Assembly (NCBI GenBank): GCA_035518875.1
Contig: DATIXD010000392.1
Span: 1-9,356, forward strand
DNA length: 9,356 bases
Source of the DNA: DATIXD01 sp035518875
Lineage (GTDB): Bacteria; Pseudomonadota; Gammaproteobacteria; Methylococcales; Methylococcaceae
Reading direction: 5' to 3'
This document shows, in pieces, positions 1 through 6,190 of this stretch. Position 1 is the stretch's first letter, and each line of letters starts with the position of its first letter. The notes under the pieces were generated by a model, which saw nothing but the letters and a program-made list of their open reading frames with translations, was not told where the DNA came from and made no database searches. The position numbers and the translations under genes are program-made.

Positions 1-933
1 GACGGCGTTGAGCTGCGGCAGGCGGGCCGCTTCCGGCACGATGAAACTCAGACCCATGGCCTCGAAACCCGCGCGCAGCGCCAGGTGCAGATCCTGATGT
101 CGCTTCCAGGAATTCTCCAGACCCTCCTCCTGCAGCAGCACCAAAGACTCGTGCAGTCCATACAGGGCGTTGATGGGCGCGGTGTGGTGGTAGGCGCGAC
201 GAGCGCCGGAGCCCCAGTATCCCATGACCAGATTCAGGTCGAGAAACCAGCTTTGCACCTTGGTCTTGCGGCTCCTGATGGCTTCCACGGCGCGATCGTT
301 GAAGCTGACCGGCGACAGGCCGGGCGTGCAGGACAGGCATTTCTGCGAGCCGGAATAGATCGCATCGACTTCCCATTCGTCGACCTTGAGCGGGGAACCG
401 CCCAGCGAAGTCACCGCGTCCACGATGACCATGCAGCCGTGGTCGTGAGCCAGCCGGGTCAGGGTTTCGACATCGGAACAGGCGCCGGTCGAGGTCTCGG
501 CTTGAACGAAGGCGACCAGCTTGGTGTCGGGATTGGCCTTCAGCGCAGCCTCGACCTTATGCGGATCGACCGGCTGGCCCCATTCGTCTTCCACCACGAT
601 CGCCGTCGCGCCGCAGCGTTCGACGTTTTCCTTCATGCGCCCGCCGAACACGCCGTTCTGGCAGACGATGACCTTGTCGCCCGGTTCCACCAGGTTGACG
701 AAACAGGTTTCCATGCCCGCCGAACCCGGTGCGGAGACCGGAAGGGTGAGCTGGTTTTTGGTTTGGAAGGCGTATTGAAGCAAGGCTTTCATCTCGTCCA
801 TCATTCCAACGAACAAGGGGTCGAGATGGCCGATGGTCGGTCTGGCCATCGCTTGCAGGATACGCGGATGCACGTCGGAAGGGCCCGGGCCCATCAGAGT
901 CCTGACGGGGGGCTGAAATGATTTGATCGTCAT
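1..933 (-). CDS. AGXT-like class V aminotransferase (alanine/serine-glyoxylate aminotransferase), 3' end cut by window
   Basis: This PLP enzyme should transfer an amino group from serine or alanine to glyoxylate, giving glycine and hydroxypyruvate or pyruvate in the cytoplasm. I translated it by hand from the ATG at 933 (MTIKSFQPPVRTLMGPGPSD). The 311 codons are open to the window edge, so roughly the last 70-80 residues of a family of about 385 are missing. Visible landmarks are the N-terminal GPGPS (about 15-19), the PLP-ring aspartate in VDAVTSLGG (D172), and the Schiff-base lysine K198 in YSGSQK. The YHHT at 248-251 and the GLENSW stretch at 271-276 resemble vertebrate AGXT. It starts 6 nt after the glycerate kinase stop, so it is the fourth gene of the operon. 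Only a weak Shine-Dalgarno (GAG) precedes the start. It belongs to a different subfamily from the aminotransferase at 2970-4154. Family assignment is firm. The donor (serine, alanine or another amino acid) cannot be settled from sequence. Confidence 0.9.
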   Translation of the reverse strand, partial: MTIKSFQPPVRTLMGPGPSDVHPRILQAMARPTIGHLDPLFVGMMDEMKALLQYAFQTKNQLTLPVSAPGSAGMETCFVNLVEPGDKVIVCQNGVFGGRMKENVERCGATAIVVEDEWGQPVDPHKVEAALKANPDTKLVAFVQAETSTGACSDVETLTRLAHDHGCMVIVDAVTSLGGSPLKVDEWEVDAIYSGSQKCLSCTPGLSPVSFNDRAVEAIRSRKTKVQSWFLDLNLVMGYWGSGARRAYHHTAPINALYGLHESLVLLQEEGLENSWKRHQDLHLALRAGFEAMGLSFIVPEAARLPQLNAV

Positions 934-939
934 AAAGTC

Positions 940-1908
940 TCAGCGGTTGATGTGGATGGCGGTGAACTGATGATGTTCGTCGAGAAACAAGGTGAGATCG
1001 GCGCGATCCGGCATTTCGCTCAGCATGTGCCGGGTCAGGCGCTCGTAGTGCATGATGAAGCGCTTCAAGCCGGAGGAGTCCATCAGGCGATGGGCACCGG
1101 CTTGCGCCATTTTCGCCGCCAGCTTTTCTTCCTGGAGGCTGCGCCATTCGTAGACGCATTCCAGGTTCGGCACCTTCAGCATGATCAGGCGGTCGCATTG
1201 GCCGAACAGTACGGCATAAGGGCCTTCGAGTTGGGCGTTGACGTAATGGCGCCAGGCGCCGTCGACATCCTCGCGTTCTTCCAGTTCGTTGAGCGGCTGC
1301 ACCAGCTCGGCTTCAGGCTGCGGCCTGGCGCCCACGCACCAGCCCTCGAAGATGACGATGTCCATCGGCGCTTCGACTGCCGCCCATTCCGACTGCGGAC
1401 GACGGTCGTCCCGGGCCTTGTCGAAGGCGGGGAGTGCGACTCTGCCGCCGGCCGGCTCGGCTAGGGCGCGCAGCGTCTCCATGCCCAGCTTCACATCGTG
1501 GGTGCCGGGCACCCCGCGCGTCACCAGCAAGGGATGAACCTCGCGGCCCAGGCGCTCGCGTTCGGCGTGAGTCATGTAAATATCGTCGATGGAGAAACCC
1601 GCCACGCGGTAACCGTAAGCTTCGCGCAAGATGAGCCGGAGAAATTCGCACAGGGTCGATTTGCCCGAACCTTGCGCGCCATTGACCCCGAGCACGAATG
1701 GCCGGTCTTCCCGCTTCTGCTTTCGGACCCAGGCGGCTAGGGGCAAATAAATCCGGCACAGCGGTTCGGCCAGCGCCCGGTCGATTCGCTCTTCCCGCAT
1801 TTTTTCGATGAACGCCGGGCGGATGAGGGCCGCCAGTCGTTCGTACTCGGTCGCGCTCATCACCGGGGGGTCGGTGGGCCAGAGCGAGGCTTGGATACTC
1901 AACCGCAT
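940..1908 (-). CDS. P-loop glycerate kinase, D-glycerate 3-kinase (plant GLYK-like)
   Basis: This kinase should phosphorylate D-glycerate with ATP, closing the serine to hydroxypyruvate to glycerate route. The 322-residue protein has a clear Walker A, GAQGSGKST at about 77-85, then FSIDDIYMT (about 105-113), RGVPGTHD (131-138), a Walker-B-like IVIFEGWCVG (184-193), and a C-terminal half of the nucleoside-kinase-like GLYK fold. It lacks the architecture of the MOFRL/GckA type glycerate 2-kinases. On family grounds the product is 3-phosphoglycerate, though this is inference. The start at 1908 lies 6 nt after the hydroxypyruvate reductase stop. A second in-frame ATG at 1860 (MSATEYERL) would remove 16 residues. 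Neither start has a good Shine-Dalgarno, so the N-terminus is uncertain. The operon position between the reductase and an aminotransferase strongly supports glycerate as substrate. The general alternative is another P-loop small-molecule kinase. Confidence 0.88.
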   Translation of the reverse strand: MRLSIQASLWPTDPPVMSATEYERLAALIRPAFIEKMREERIDRALAEPLCRIYLPLAAWVRKQKREDRPFVLGVNGAQGSGKSTLCEFLRLILREAYGYRVAGFSIDDIYMTHAERERLGREVHPLLVTRGVPGTHDVKLGMETLRALAEPAGGRVALPAFDKARDDRRPQSEWAAVEAPMDIVIFEGWCVGARPQPEAELVQPLNELEEREDVDGAWRHYVNAQLEGPYAVLFGQCDRLIMLKVPNLECVYEWRSLQEEKLAAKMAQAGAHRLMDSSGLKRFIMHYERLTRHMLSEMPDRADLTLFLDEHHQFTAIHINR

Positions 1909-1914
1909 GGGCGC

Positions 1915-2886
1915 TTAAACGACTTTGTCGCGGGGCGTTTCGCCGGCGAAGAAGGCCGTGACGTTCTCGATCACGCGCATGCCCATGGCCACGCGGGTTT
2001 CGTCCGTGGCGCTGCCGAGGTGAGGCAGTAGCACGGCGTTTTCCAGTTCCAAAAAGCCCTTGTCCAAATTGGGTTCGCCTTCGAACACGTCCAGCCCCGC
2101 GCCGGCGATGGTTTTGTTCTTGAGCGCCAGAATCAGGGCCTGATTGTCGACCACGTCGCCGCGCGCCGAATTGATCAGGTAGGCGGTGGGTTTCATCATG
2201 GCCAATCGGGCTGCGTCGATGAGATGATGGTTTTCCTTGCTGCCGGGGCAATGCAGGGCGACGAAGTCGGCGTTGCGCAGTACTTCCTCGACGCTCGCGC
2301 ACGGTTTCGCGCCCAGACTCTTGCTGACCTCGTCCGACGGCGGAAAGGGATCGAAGAATATGACCTGCATGTCGAAGCCGTAGCGTGCCTTTTTCGCCAT
2401 TGCTCGGGCGATGCGGCCGAAACCGATTAGGCCTAAGGTCTTGCCGGTCACCTTGGTTCCCAACAGGTGGGTGGGGCGCCAGCCGGTCCACTGCCCGGCG
2501 CGGACCTGGCGTTCGCCCTCGCCGGTGCGCCTTGCGACCATCAACATTAGGGTCATGGCGATGTCGGCGGTGCAGTCGGTCAGCACGTCCGGCGTGTTGG
2601 TCACCGTCAGACCGCGGGTCTTGGCCGCTTGGATGTCGATATGGTTGAAGCCGACGCCGAAATTGCCCAGCACCTTGGCGCGTAGCGGTTCGACGTTCAG
2701 CACGTCGGCGGGCATCGGGTCGGTCACGGTCGGCAGCACTGCGTCATAGTTCTTGAGCGCCTCCTTGAGCTGATCGGCCGTCATCGGCTGATCGGACTCG
2801 TTCAAGCTCACGTCGAACAGCTCTTGCAAGCGCGCCTCGACCGCCGGCGGCCAGCGACGCGTGACGATCACTTTGGGCTTGCTCAT
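1915..2886 (-). CDS. hprA: Hydroxypyruvate/glyoxylate reductase, D-2-hydroxyacid dehydrogenase family
   Basis: This enzyme reduces hydroxypyruvate to D-glycerate, and probably glyoxylate to glycolate, using NAD(P)H in the cytoplasm. The 323-residue protein has the full D-isomer-specific 2-hydroxyacid dehydrogenase layout: a split catalytic domain around a Rossmann domain with the GFGRIA dinucleotide motif (155-160). The catalytic residues are R242 (in NSARGD), E271 (in DVFEGEP) and H289 (in LLPHLGSA). The acidic residue ending the second beta strand (D179 in FFDP) argues for NADH over NADPH. The ATG at 2886 is preceded by a good Shine-Dalgarno (AGGA about 8 nt upstream). It follows the serine-glyoxylate aminotransferase across an 83-nt gap that contains a REP-like double hairpin. 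The glycerate kinase starts 6 nt downstream. This order, producing then reducing then phosphorylating, is typical of serine-cycle clusters. A generic GhrB-type reductase is the main alternative reading. Confidence 0.93.
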   Translation of the reverse strand: MSKPKVIVTRRWPPAVEARLQELFDVSLNESDQPMTADQLKEALKNYDAVLPTVTDPMPADVLNVEPLRAKVLGNFGVGFNHIDIQAAKTRGLTVTNTPDVLTDCTADIAMTLMLMVARRTGEGERQVRAGQWTGWRPTHLLGTKVTGKTLGLIGFGRIARAMAKKARYGFDMQVIFFDPFPPSDEVSKSLGAKPCASVEEVLRNADFVALHCPGSKENHHLIDAARLAMMKPTAYLINSARGDVVDNQALILALKNKTIAGAGLDVFEGEPNLDKGFLELENAVLLPHLGSATDETRVAMGMRVIENVTAFFAGETPRDKVV

Positions 2887-2901
2887 GGTTTTTCCTGAGT
2901 A

Positions 2902-2963
2902 GGGCGGATTAGCGAAGCGTAATCCGCCGAAATTTCGGTGGGTTACGCTTCGGCCAACCCACC
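2902..2963. repeat. REP-like paired palindromes in the sgaA-hprA gap
   Basis: Two hairpins stand side by side. The first has a perfect 9-bp stem, GGCGGATTA at 2903-2911 with TAATCCGCC at 2920-2928, and an 8-nt loop. The second has an 8-bp stem, GGTGGGTT at 2937-2944 with AACCCACC at 2956-2963. The inner halves also pair with each other: 2913-2932 and 2933-2952 form an imperfect palindrome with 18 of 20 positions complementary. Short elements of this look (GGCGGATTA...TAATCCGCC, GGTGGGTTA...) are, as I recall, dispersed in many proteobacterial genomes. Only one copy is in this window, so dispersal is not shown here. It could stabilise or attenuate the operon mRNA. There is no T-run, so it is not a standard terminator. 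Confidence 0.7.
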
Positions 2964-2969
2964 ACGAAA

Positions 2970-4154
2970 TTAACGGGGTTTGATGGCCGGAGCGGTTTCA
3001 CGCCAGTATTCGCAGGCCGCCGCGATGCCGCTGCCCGGGGTCGTTTGGATCCCGGCGTCGCGCATCGCCATTTCGGTGCCGGCGATGGCGCTGCACAGCA
3101 TCAGTTCGTTCAGATCGCCCAGGTGGCCGATGCGGAATACCTTGCCCATGACTTCCGACAGGCCTGCGCCCAGCGACAGGTTATAGCGGTTGTACGCATA
3201 GTGCATCACGTCGCGGGCGTCATAACCCTGCGGCACGACGATGGCGGACACGGTGTTGGAGTACCATTTCGGTTCCTGCGCGCACAAAGTCAGGCCCCAG
3301 GCTTTTACGGCACGGCGCACGCCTTCCGCGAGGCGGGCGTGACGGGCGAAGACATTGTCCAGTTCTTCTTCCAGCAGCAGGTCGATGGCCTTGCGCAGGC
3401 CGTAGAGCAGCGGGATGGATGGCGTATACGGGAAAAATCCGTCCTTATTGGCGTTGATGTGATCCTGAATGTCCAGGAACGCGCGGCGGCACTTGGCATT
3501 GGCACGCGCGGCCAGGGCTTTCTGGCTGAAGCAGAGGAGGGCGAGACCCGCGGGCAACATGAAGCCTTTCTGAGAGCCGCTCAGGGCGACGTCGACCTTC
3601 CATTCGTCCATGCGGAAGTCGATCGAAGCAATCGAGCTGACGCCGTCGATGAAATACAGCGCCGGATGATTGGCGGCGTCAATCGTCTTGCGCACGGCCG
3701 CCAGATCATTGGTGACGCCGGTGGCGGTTTCGTTGTGGCAGATCAGAACGGCCTTGATTCCATGGTTCCTGTCTTCCTTCAAGCGAGCCTCCAGCTGATC
3801 CAGCGGTACGCCCCGGCCCCAAGGCACTTCCTCATATTCCACATCCAGCCCGAGACGCTTGGCCAGGTCGATCCACAAATGGCTGAACTGACCGAAACGG
3901 TAAGACAGCACCTTGTCGCCGGGGGAGAGCGTGTTGGTCAGAGCGATTTCCCAGCCGGCGGTGCCGGTCGCGGGGAAGACGAAGCATTGCCCGGTCTGGG
4001 TCTTGAAGATTTTTTTCAAATCTTCCAACAGCGGGGTCACCAGCGCCGGGAAATCGGGCCGGCGATGGTCTTCCATTGCCACATGCATGGCGCCGAGGAT
4101 GGAATCCGGGATATTAGTGGGGCCTGGAACGTATAAATGAATGCGACCTGGCAT
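2970..4154 (-). CDS. sgaA: Serine-glyoxylate aminotransferase
   Basis: This class V PLP aminotransferase converts serine plus glyoxylate to hydroxypyruvate plus glycine, the entry step of the reductive part of the serine cycle. The N-terminus GRIHLYVPGPTNIPD and the EDHRRPDFPAL segment (28-38) closely follow the Methylobacterium SgaA pattern. The block RFGQFSHLWID (86-96) does as well. The PLP aspartate is D170 in FIDGVSS and the Schiff-base lysine is K196 in SGSQKGFMLPAGL. I chose the ATG at 4154 (394 residues) over the upstream GTG at 4163. That GTG lies inside the Shine-Dalgarno AAGGTGA, which sits about 8 nt before the ATG. It is the first gene of the four-gene minus-strand operon. An unpaired leader of about 120 nt with a stem-loop precedes it if the weak promoter noted at 4280-4309 is used. 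Confidence 0.95.
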   Translation of the reverse strand: MPGRIHLYVPGPTNIPDSILGAMHVAMEDHRRPDFPALVTPLLEDLKKIFKTQTGQCFVFPATGTAGWEIALTNTLSPGDKVLSYRFGQFSHLWIDLAKRLGLDVEYEEVPWGRGVPLDQLEARLKEDRNHGIKAVLICHNETATGVTNDLAAVRKTIDAANHPALYFIDGVSSIASIDFRMDEWKVDVALSGSQKGFMLPAGLALLCFSQKALAARANAKCRRAFLDIQDHINANKDGFFPYTPSIPLLYGLRKAIDLLLEEELDNVFARHARLAEGVRRAVKAWGLTLCAQEPKWYSNTVSAIVVPQGYDARDVMHYAYNRYNLSLGAGLSEVMGKVFRIGHLGDLNELMLCSAIAGTEMAMRDAGIQTTPGSGIAAACEYWRETAPAIKPR

Positions 4155-4241
4155 TAGCTTCACCTTGAGATGTTGATGCTTTGCGGTATGAATGCTGCGG
4201 TTAGGAAACGCGTGTCCGGCTCGAGGTCTTGCGAGAGAGGC

Positions 4242-4262
4242 GGTCTTCGAACGACGAAGACC
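4242..4262. promoter_or_regulatory. Stem-loop in the sgaA leader
   Basis: A perfect 8-bp stem, GGTCTTCG at 4242-4249 and CGAAGACC at 4255-4262, closes a 5-nt loop. It lies about 88 nt upstream of the sgaA ATG, in the predicted 5' leader. No U-run follows on the minus strand, so it is not a plain intrinsic terminator. It could be an mRNA-stabilising hairpin or an operator. The function is not known. Confidence 0.4.
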
Positions 4263-4279
4263 CGGAAAATAGGTCGGAA

Positions 4280-4309
4280 ATCATGCCACAGCCGACAACC
4301 CGGCTTCAA
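4280..4309 (-). promoter_or_regulatory. sgaA: Weak sigma-70-like promoter for the sgaA operon
   Basis: On the minus strand a TTGAAG (4309-4304) and a CATGAT (4285-4280) are 18 nt apart. Each matches 4 of 6 consensus positions. The predicted start is near 4273, giving a leader of about 120 nt that contains the 4242-4262 hairpin. The match is weak and this is only the best candidate seen by eye. Confidence 0.25.
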
Positions 4310-4322
4310 GCAATCCTTTACG

Positions 4323-4349
4323 CACCTGAGCATACGGGCTGGTCAGGTG
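4323..4349. promoter_or_regulatory. Operator-like inverted repeat between divergent genes
   Basis: Perfect 7-bp arms, CACCTGA at 4323-4329 and TCAGGTG at 4343-4349, are separated by 13 nt. The half-site centres lie 20 bp apart, about two helical turns, as in many dimeric regulator sites. It overlaps the proposed -35 box of the plus-strand lipoprotein promoter and lies just upstream of the proposed sgaA promoter. It could therefore serve either direction. No regulator gene is present in the window. Confidence 0.35.
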
Positions 4350-4369
4350 GGGTGTTTGGCCGGCATAAT
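4340..4369 (+). promoter_or_regulatory. Sigma-70-like promoter for the small lipoprotein gene
   Basis: A TGGTCA (4340-4345, 4 of 6 to consensus) and a CATAAT (4364-4369, 5 of 6) are 18 nt apart. They precede the lipoprotein ATG at 4429 by about 60 nt, giving a leader of roughly 53 nt. Overlap of the -35 box with the 4323-4349 dyad would fit repression. This is a by-eye match only. Confidence 0.35.
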
Positions 4370-4428
4370 ACCGTGCTGTTTTTTCCAATCTCGCTATTCC
4401 GTTGACCAAACAAATTCAGGTTGATTCG

Positions 4429-4833
4429 ATGACAAAGATCATGACCGTCATTTTCGCCGCCCTGCTCTTGAGCGCTTGCGGCAGCAGCAAGGAACAAATG
4501 AGTCTCAAGGAGGCGTTGACCGCCAAACTCGAGGGCGATTCCGATTTGAAGGATTACAAGCTCAATCCCGCCGACGTCGCCGATTGCGTGGTGAAAGGGA
4601 TTTCCGAAAGCCTCCCTGGCTTCCCCGGCGATCCAAGGCGCAACGCCTATTTCGACGCCTACGCCAAATTCGTCGCGGTCAAGTCGCCAGGCGATGCGGA
4701 AAAGGCCATCGAGGAATACACGAATCTATTCGGTTCCGCACAACAGGCGCGGACGGCCGCTGTCAGCGTGACCGACTACATTATGGGCTGCATGGGTGCA
4801 GGCCTCGAGCAGGGTACCGCGGAGGAGGACTAG
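4429..4833 (+). CDS. Small hypothetical lipoprotein
   Basis: I do not recognise a named family. The 134-residue protein starts with a short lipoprotein signal: a basic/polar MTKIMT, a hydrophobic VIFAALLL stretch, then the lipobox L-S-A-C with the lipidated cysteine at C17. The mature part of about 117 residues is polar and predicted to be mostly helical. It has two further cysteines (C53 in ADCVVKG, C121 in MGCMGAG) that could form a disulfide in the periplasm. Glycine and serine after C17 do not signal inner-membrane retention, so outer-membrane anchoring is the default expectation. I prefer the ATG at 4429, with an AGG Shine-Dalgarno 8 nt upstream, over a TTG at 4402 that would add nine polar residues before the signal. 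It ends in tandem TAG codons, converges on the porin-like gene 32 nt away, and is divergent from sgaA. Confidence 0.85.
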   Translation: MTKIMTVIFAALLLSACGSSKEQMSLKEALTAKLEGDSDLKDYKLNPADVADCVVKGISESLPGFPGDPRRNAYFDAYAKFVAVKSPGDAEKAIEEYTNLFGSAQQARTAAVSVTDYIMGCMGAGLEQGTAEED

Positions 4834-4865
4834 TAGTCCGTTGGACATTTCGAGAACAGAGCGAT

Positions 4866-5642
4866 TCAGAACCCGACCGACAGGGAAAACACGAAGTTAT
4901 TGTTGATGTCAGGCAGAATCACGGCGTCGCGCCCGTATGAAAGCGACGAATGGGCTGCATCGACATAGCGAAAGTCCAGGGCGCCGTATTTGAAAAACCA
5001 CGTCAAGCCTATGTTCCAATACAGCGTGTTGTATTCAAGCACAGGCTTGGCATCGTTGTACCCCAAGCCGGCGGAAGCCTCCAGCTTTTCCGTAATCGGG
5101 TAGCGGCCCGTGAGTTCATAGTCAATCGCGGCATCGCCGCGATGGTAGAGGTCGTCGGCGACAGCCAGGCGGGCGGTGATAAGATCGCTAAAATGGACTG
5201 CCGCGCTGTATTCGTTATAGTCCGAATCCTTCCCGAATAGCTGGCCGTCGTAAACATAGCGGGAGATCGAACTTTCCAGTCGCCAGCTGTCATTCAGCTT
5301 GAAATTGACCCCGACATAGGGATAGAACTCAACATTCGATCGATCGTCGAAACCCTGATCATCGAAATCCACCCGCGAAATCCACGAGCCTACATAAAAC
5401 CAGGATCTTGGCTGATATTCGACGTTGCCCCGCGCGGTCACGTCGTTGGCGCTCTTTGAATAGCCCCGATAAAAGTAATTGCTGGAGACCGAGACCACTG
5501 CGCTGAATTCGTCAGCCCGGGCAGATGAAACCAGGAAAGCCAACGAGGCGAGGAAAGTGAAAGCGAATCGCAACGAGTTGCCCGGAGTGAAAGACCAAAG
5601 CAATAGGTCAGAGAACCGTTCGTTCGGATGTCTGAAAACCAT
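4866..5642 (-). CDS. TorF/Gcw_chp-family putative outer-membrane beta-barrel protein
   Basis: The 258-residue protein resembles the proteobacterial Gcw_chp (TIGR02001, TorF) family of putative porins. A hydrophobic signal segment around 24-40 ends in SARA|DEF, suggesting cleavage after residue 43. The mature start SVSSNYFYRGYSKS matches the family hallmark of a first strand ending in N-Y-x-x-R-G. Alternating amphipathic strands follow (WFYVGSWISRVDF, FYPYVGVNFKL, YWNIGLTWFF), ending in FSLSVGF with the terminal phenylalanine used for BAM-dependent insertion. The ATG at 5642 gives an unusually long signal peptide and has no clear Shine-Dalgarno. A later non-ATG start such as the TTG near residue 24 is possible. 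It is convergent with the lipoprotein gene and has no operon partner. The substrate is unknown. Family members are often placed near stress or nutrient-uptake genes, but nothing here shows which. Confidence 0.85.
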   Translation of the reverse strand: MVFRHPNERFSDLLLWSFTPGNSLRFAFTFLASLAFLVSSARADEFSAVVSVSSNYFYRGYSKSANDVTARGNVEYQPRSWFYVGSWISRVDFDDQGFDDRSNVEFYPYVGVNFKLNDSWRLESSISRYVYDGQLFGKDSDYNEYSAAVHFSDLITARLAVADDLYHRGDAAIDYELTGRYPITEKLEASAGLGYNDAKPVLEYNTLYWNIGLTWFFKYGALDFRYVDAAHSSLSYGRDAVILPDINNNFVFSLSVGF

Positions 5643-6190
5643 GGGTCAGAGAGTCTTGCATTCGCACTCTCTCGGGATGAGGATAATTCATCCTTACTAT
5701 TGCCCATCGTCACTTGGTCGGAATTTTACGACAAAATCGGCGCCAACAGATTGAGGCACTGACGATTTTGGACCTTTTTCCTCGGCGCTTAGGCTTCAAA
5801 TTGACTCATTAAAGCGAATACTTGCCAAGAAATAGCGGAGGAGTAGGAACGAGCACGGTGGTTATAGTTTTTGCGGTGGTAAAGGGATGGATCACCGTAA
5901 CCTGTCTCCCATCAGCAACGCAAATCTTACAATATTGGCCATGCGTTCGCGCAAGGAAGTCTCCGGAATCTGCGGTCTTCTGCTACCATGCCGTCGTGCG
6001 CCTCGACCGGGTTGTCCCAGGCGGCGCCATGTAATCGAATCCTTTACGCGGGTTTACGTATTGAATCGTTGATGTCGTTTTGCTGAAGCGGACAAAGAGG
6101 CGAGTTCCGCCGCGGCTGGCCAAGTCACCCCGTATCCCCGCAGACCGTCTTCCCGAACGCTTAAACGATCTCAGGAGCAAACCAACACCC
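5643..6190. other. Gene-free region between the porin-like gene and the FNT-PilZ gene
   Basis: About 548 bp carry no reading frame that looks coding. The short ones have no family resemblance and no ribosome-binding site. Nearest the porin gene are inverted repeats at 5648-5672 (7-bp arms AGAGAGT/ACTCTCT, 5 nt upstream of its ATG), 5675-5693 (GGATGA/TCATCC) and 5732-5770 (8-bp arms CAAAATCG/CGATTTTG, 23 nt apart). A TACAAT at 5928-5933 is a possible -10 box for the downstream gene, but no good -35 accompanies it. The length suggests a long leader or regulatory sites for the two divergent genes. Confidence 0.5.
5732..5770. repeat. 8-bp inverted repeat upstream of the porin-like gene
   Basis: CAAAATCG at 5732-5739 and CGATTTTG at 5763-5770 are perfect inverted arms around a 23-nt spacer. 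It lies about 90-130 nt upstream of the porin-like start, where an operator would be expected. On the plus strand TTTTT follows, but no plus-strand gene lies upstream to terminate. The role is unknown. Confidence 0.3.

Noticed and set aside
85..921. Plus-strand frame (278 residues) at the left end
   Set aside because: It is a shadow of the partial AGXT-like gene, whose minus-strand frame is open from 933 to the edge and carries the PLP lysine and aspartate.
1313..2491. Long minus-strand frame (392 residues) across hprA and the kinase
   Set aside because: It is the same strand but shifted against two well-supported genes, spans their junction, and is rich in R, P and G without domains.
3045..4136. 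Long plus-strand reading frame (363 residues) opposite sgaA
   Set aside because: It is antisense to a clearly recognised aminotransferase. Its composition (many H, Q, R, G) is typical of the complement of a GC-rich gene, and no ribosome-binding site or family is seen.
4280..4295. Sigma-54-type promoter around TGTGGCATGATTTCC on the minus strand
   Set aside because: The -24 half resembles TGGCA but the TTGC half at the required distance is missing.
4834..4865. Terminator between the convergent lipoprotein and porin-like genes
   Set aside because: Only a 4-bp GTCC/GGAC stem is present, with no T-run.
5822..6072. Short plus-strand frames in the gene-free region, including an ATG at 5887
   Set aside because: No Shine-Dalgarno, no recognisable domain, and a TTG start for one of them. 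More likely leader or spacer.
6080..6190. TTG-initiated N-terminal extension of the FNT-PilZ protein
   Set aside because: It would add 37 very basic, proline-rich residues not found in FNT channels. The ATG at 6191 gives the usual short N-terminal helix and has an AGGAG upstream.
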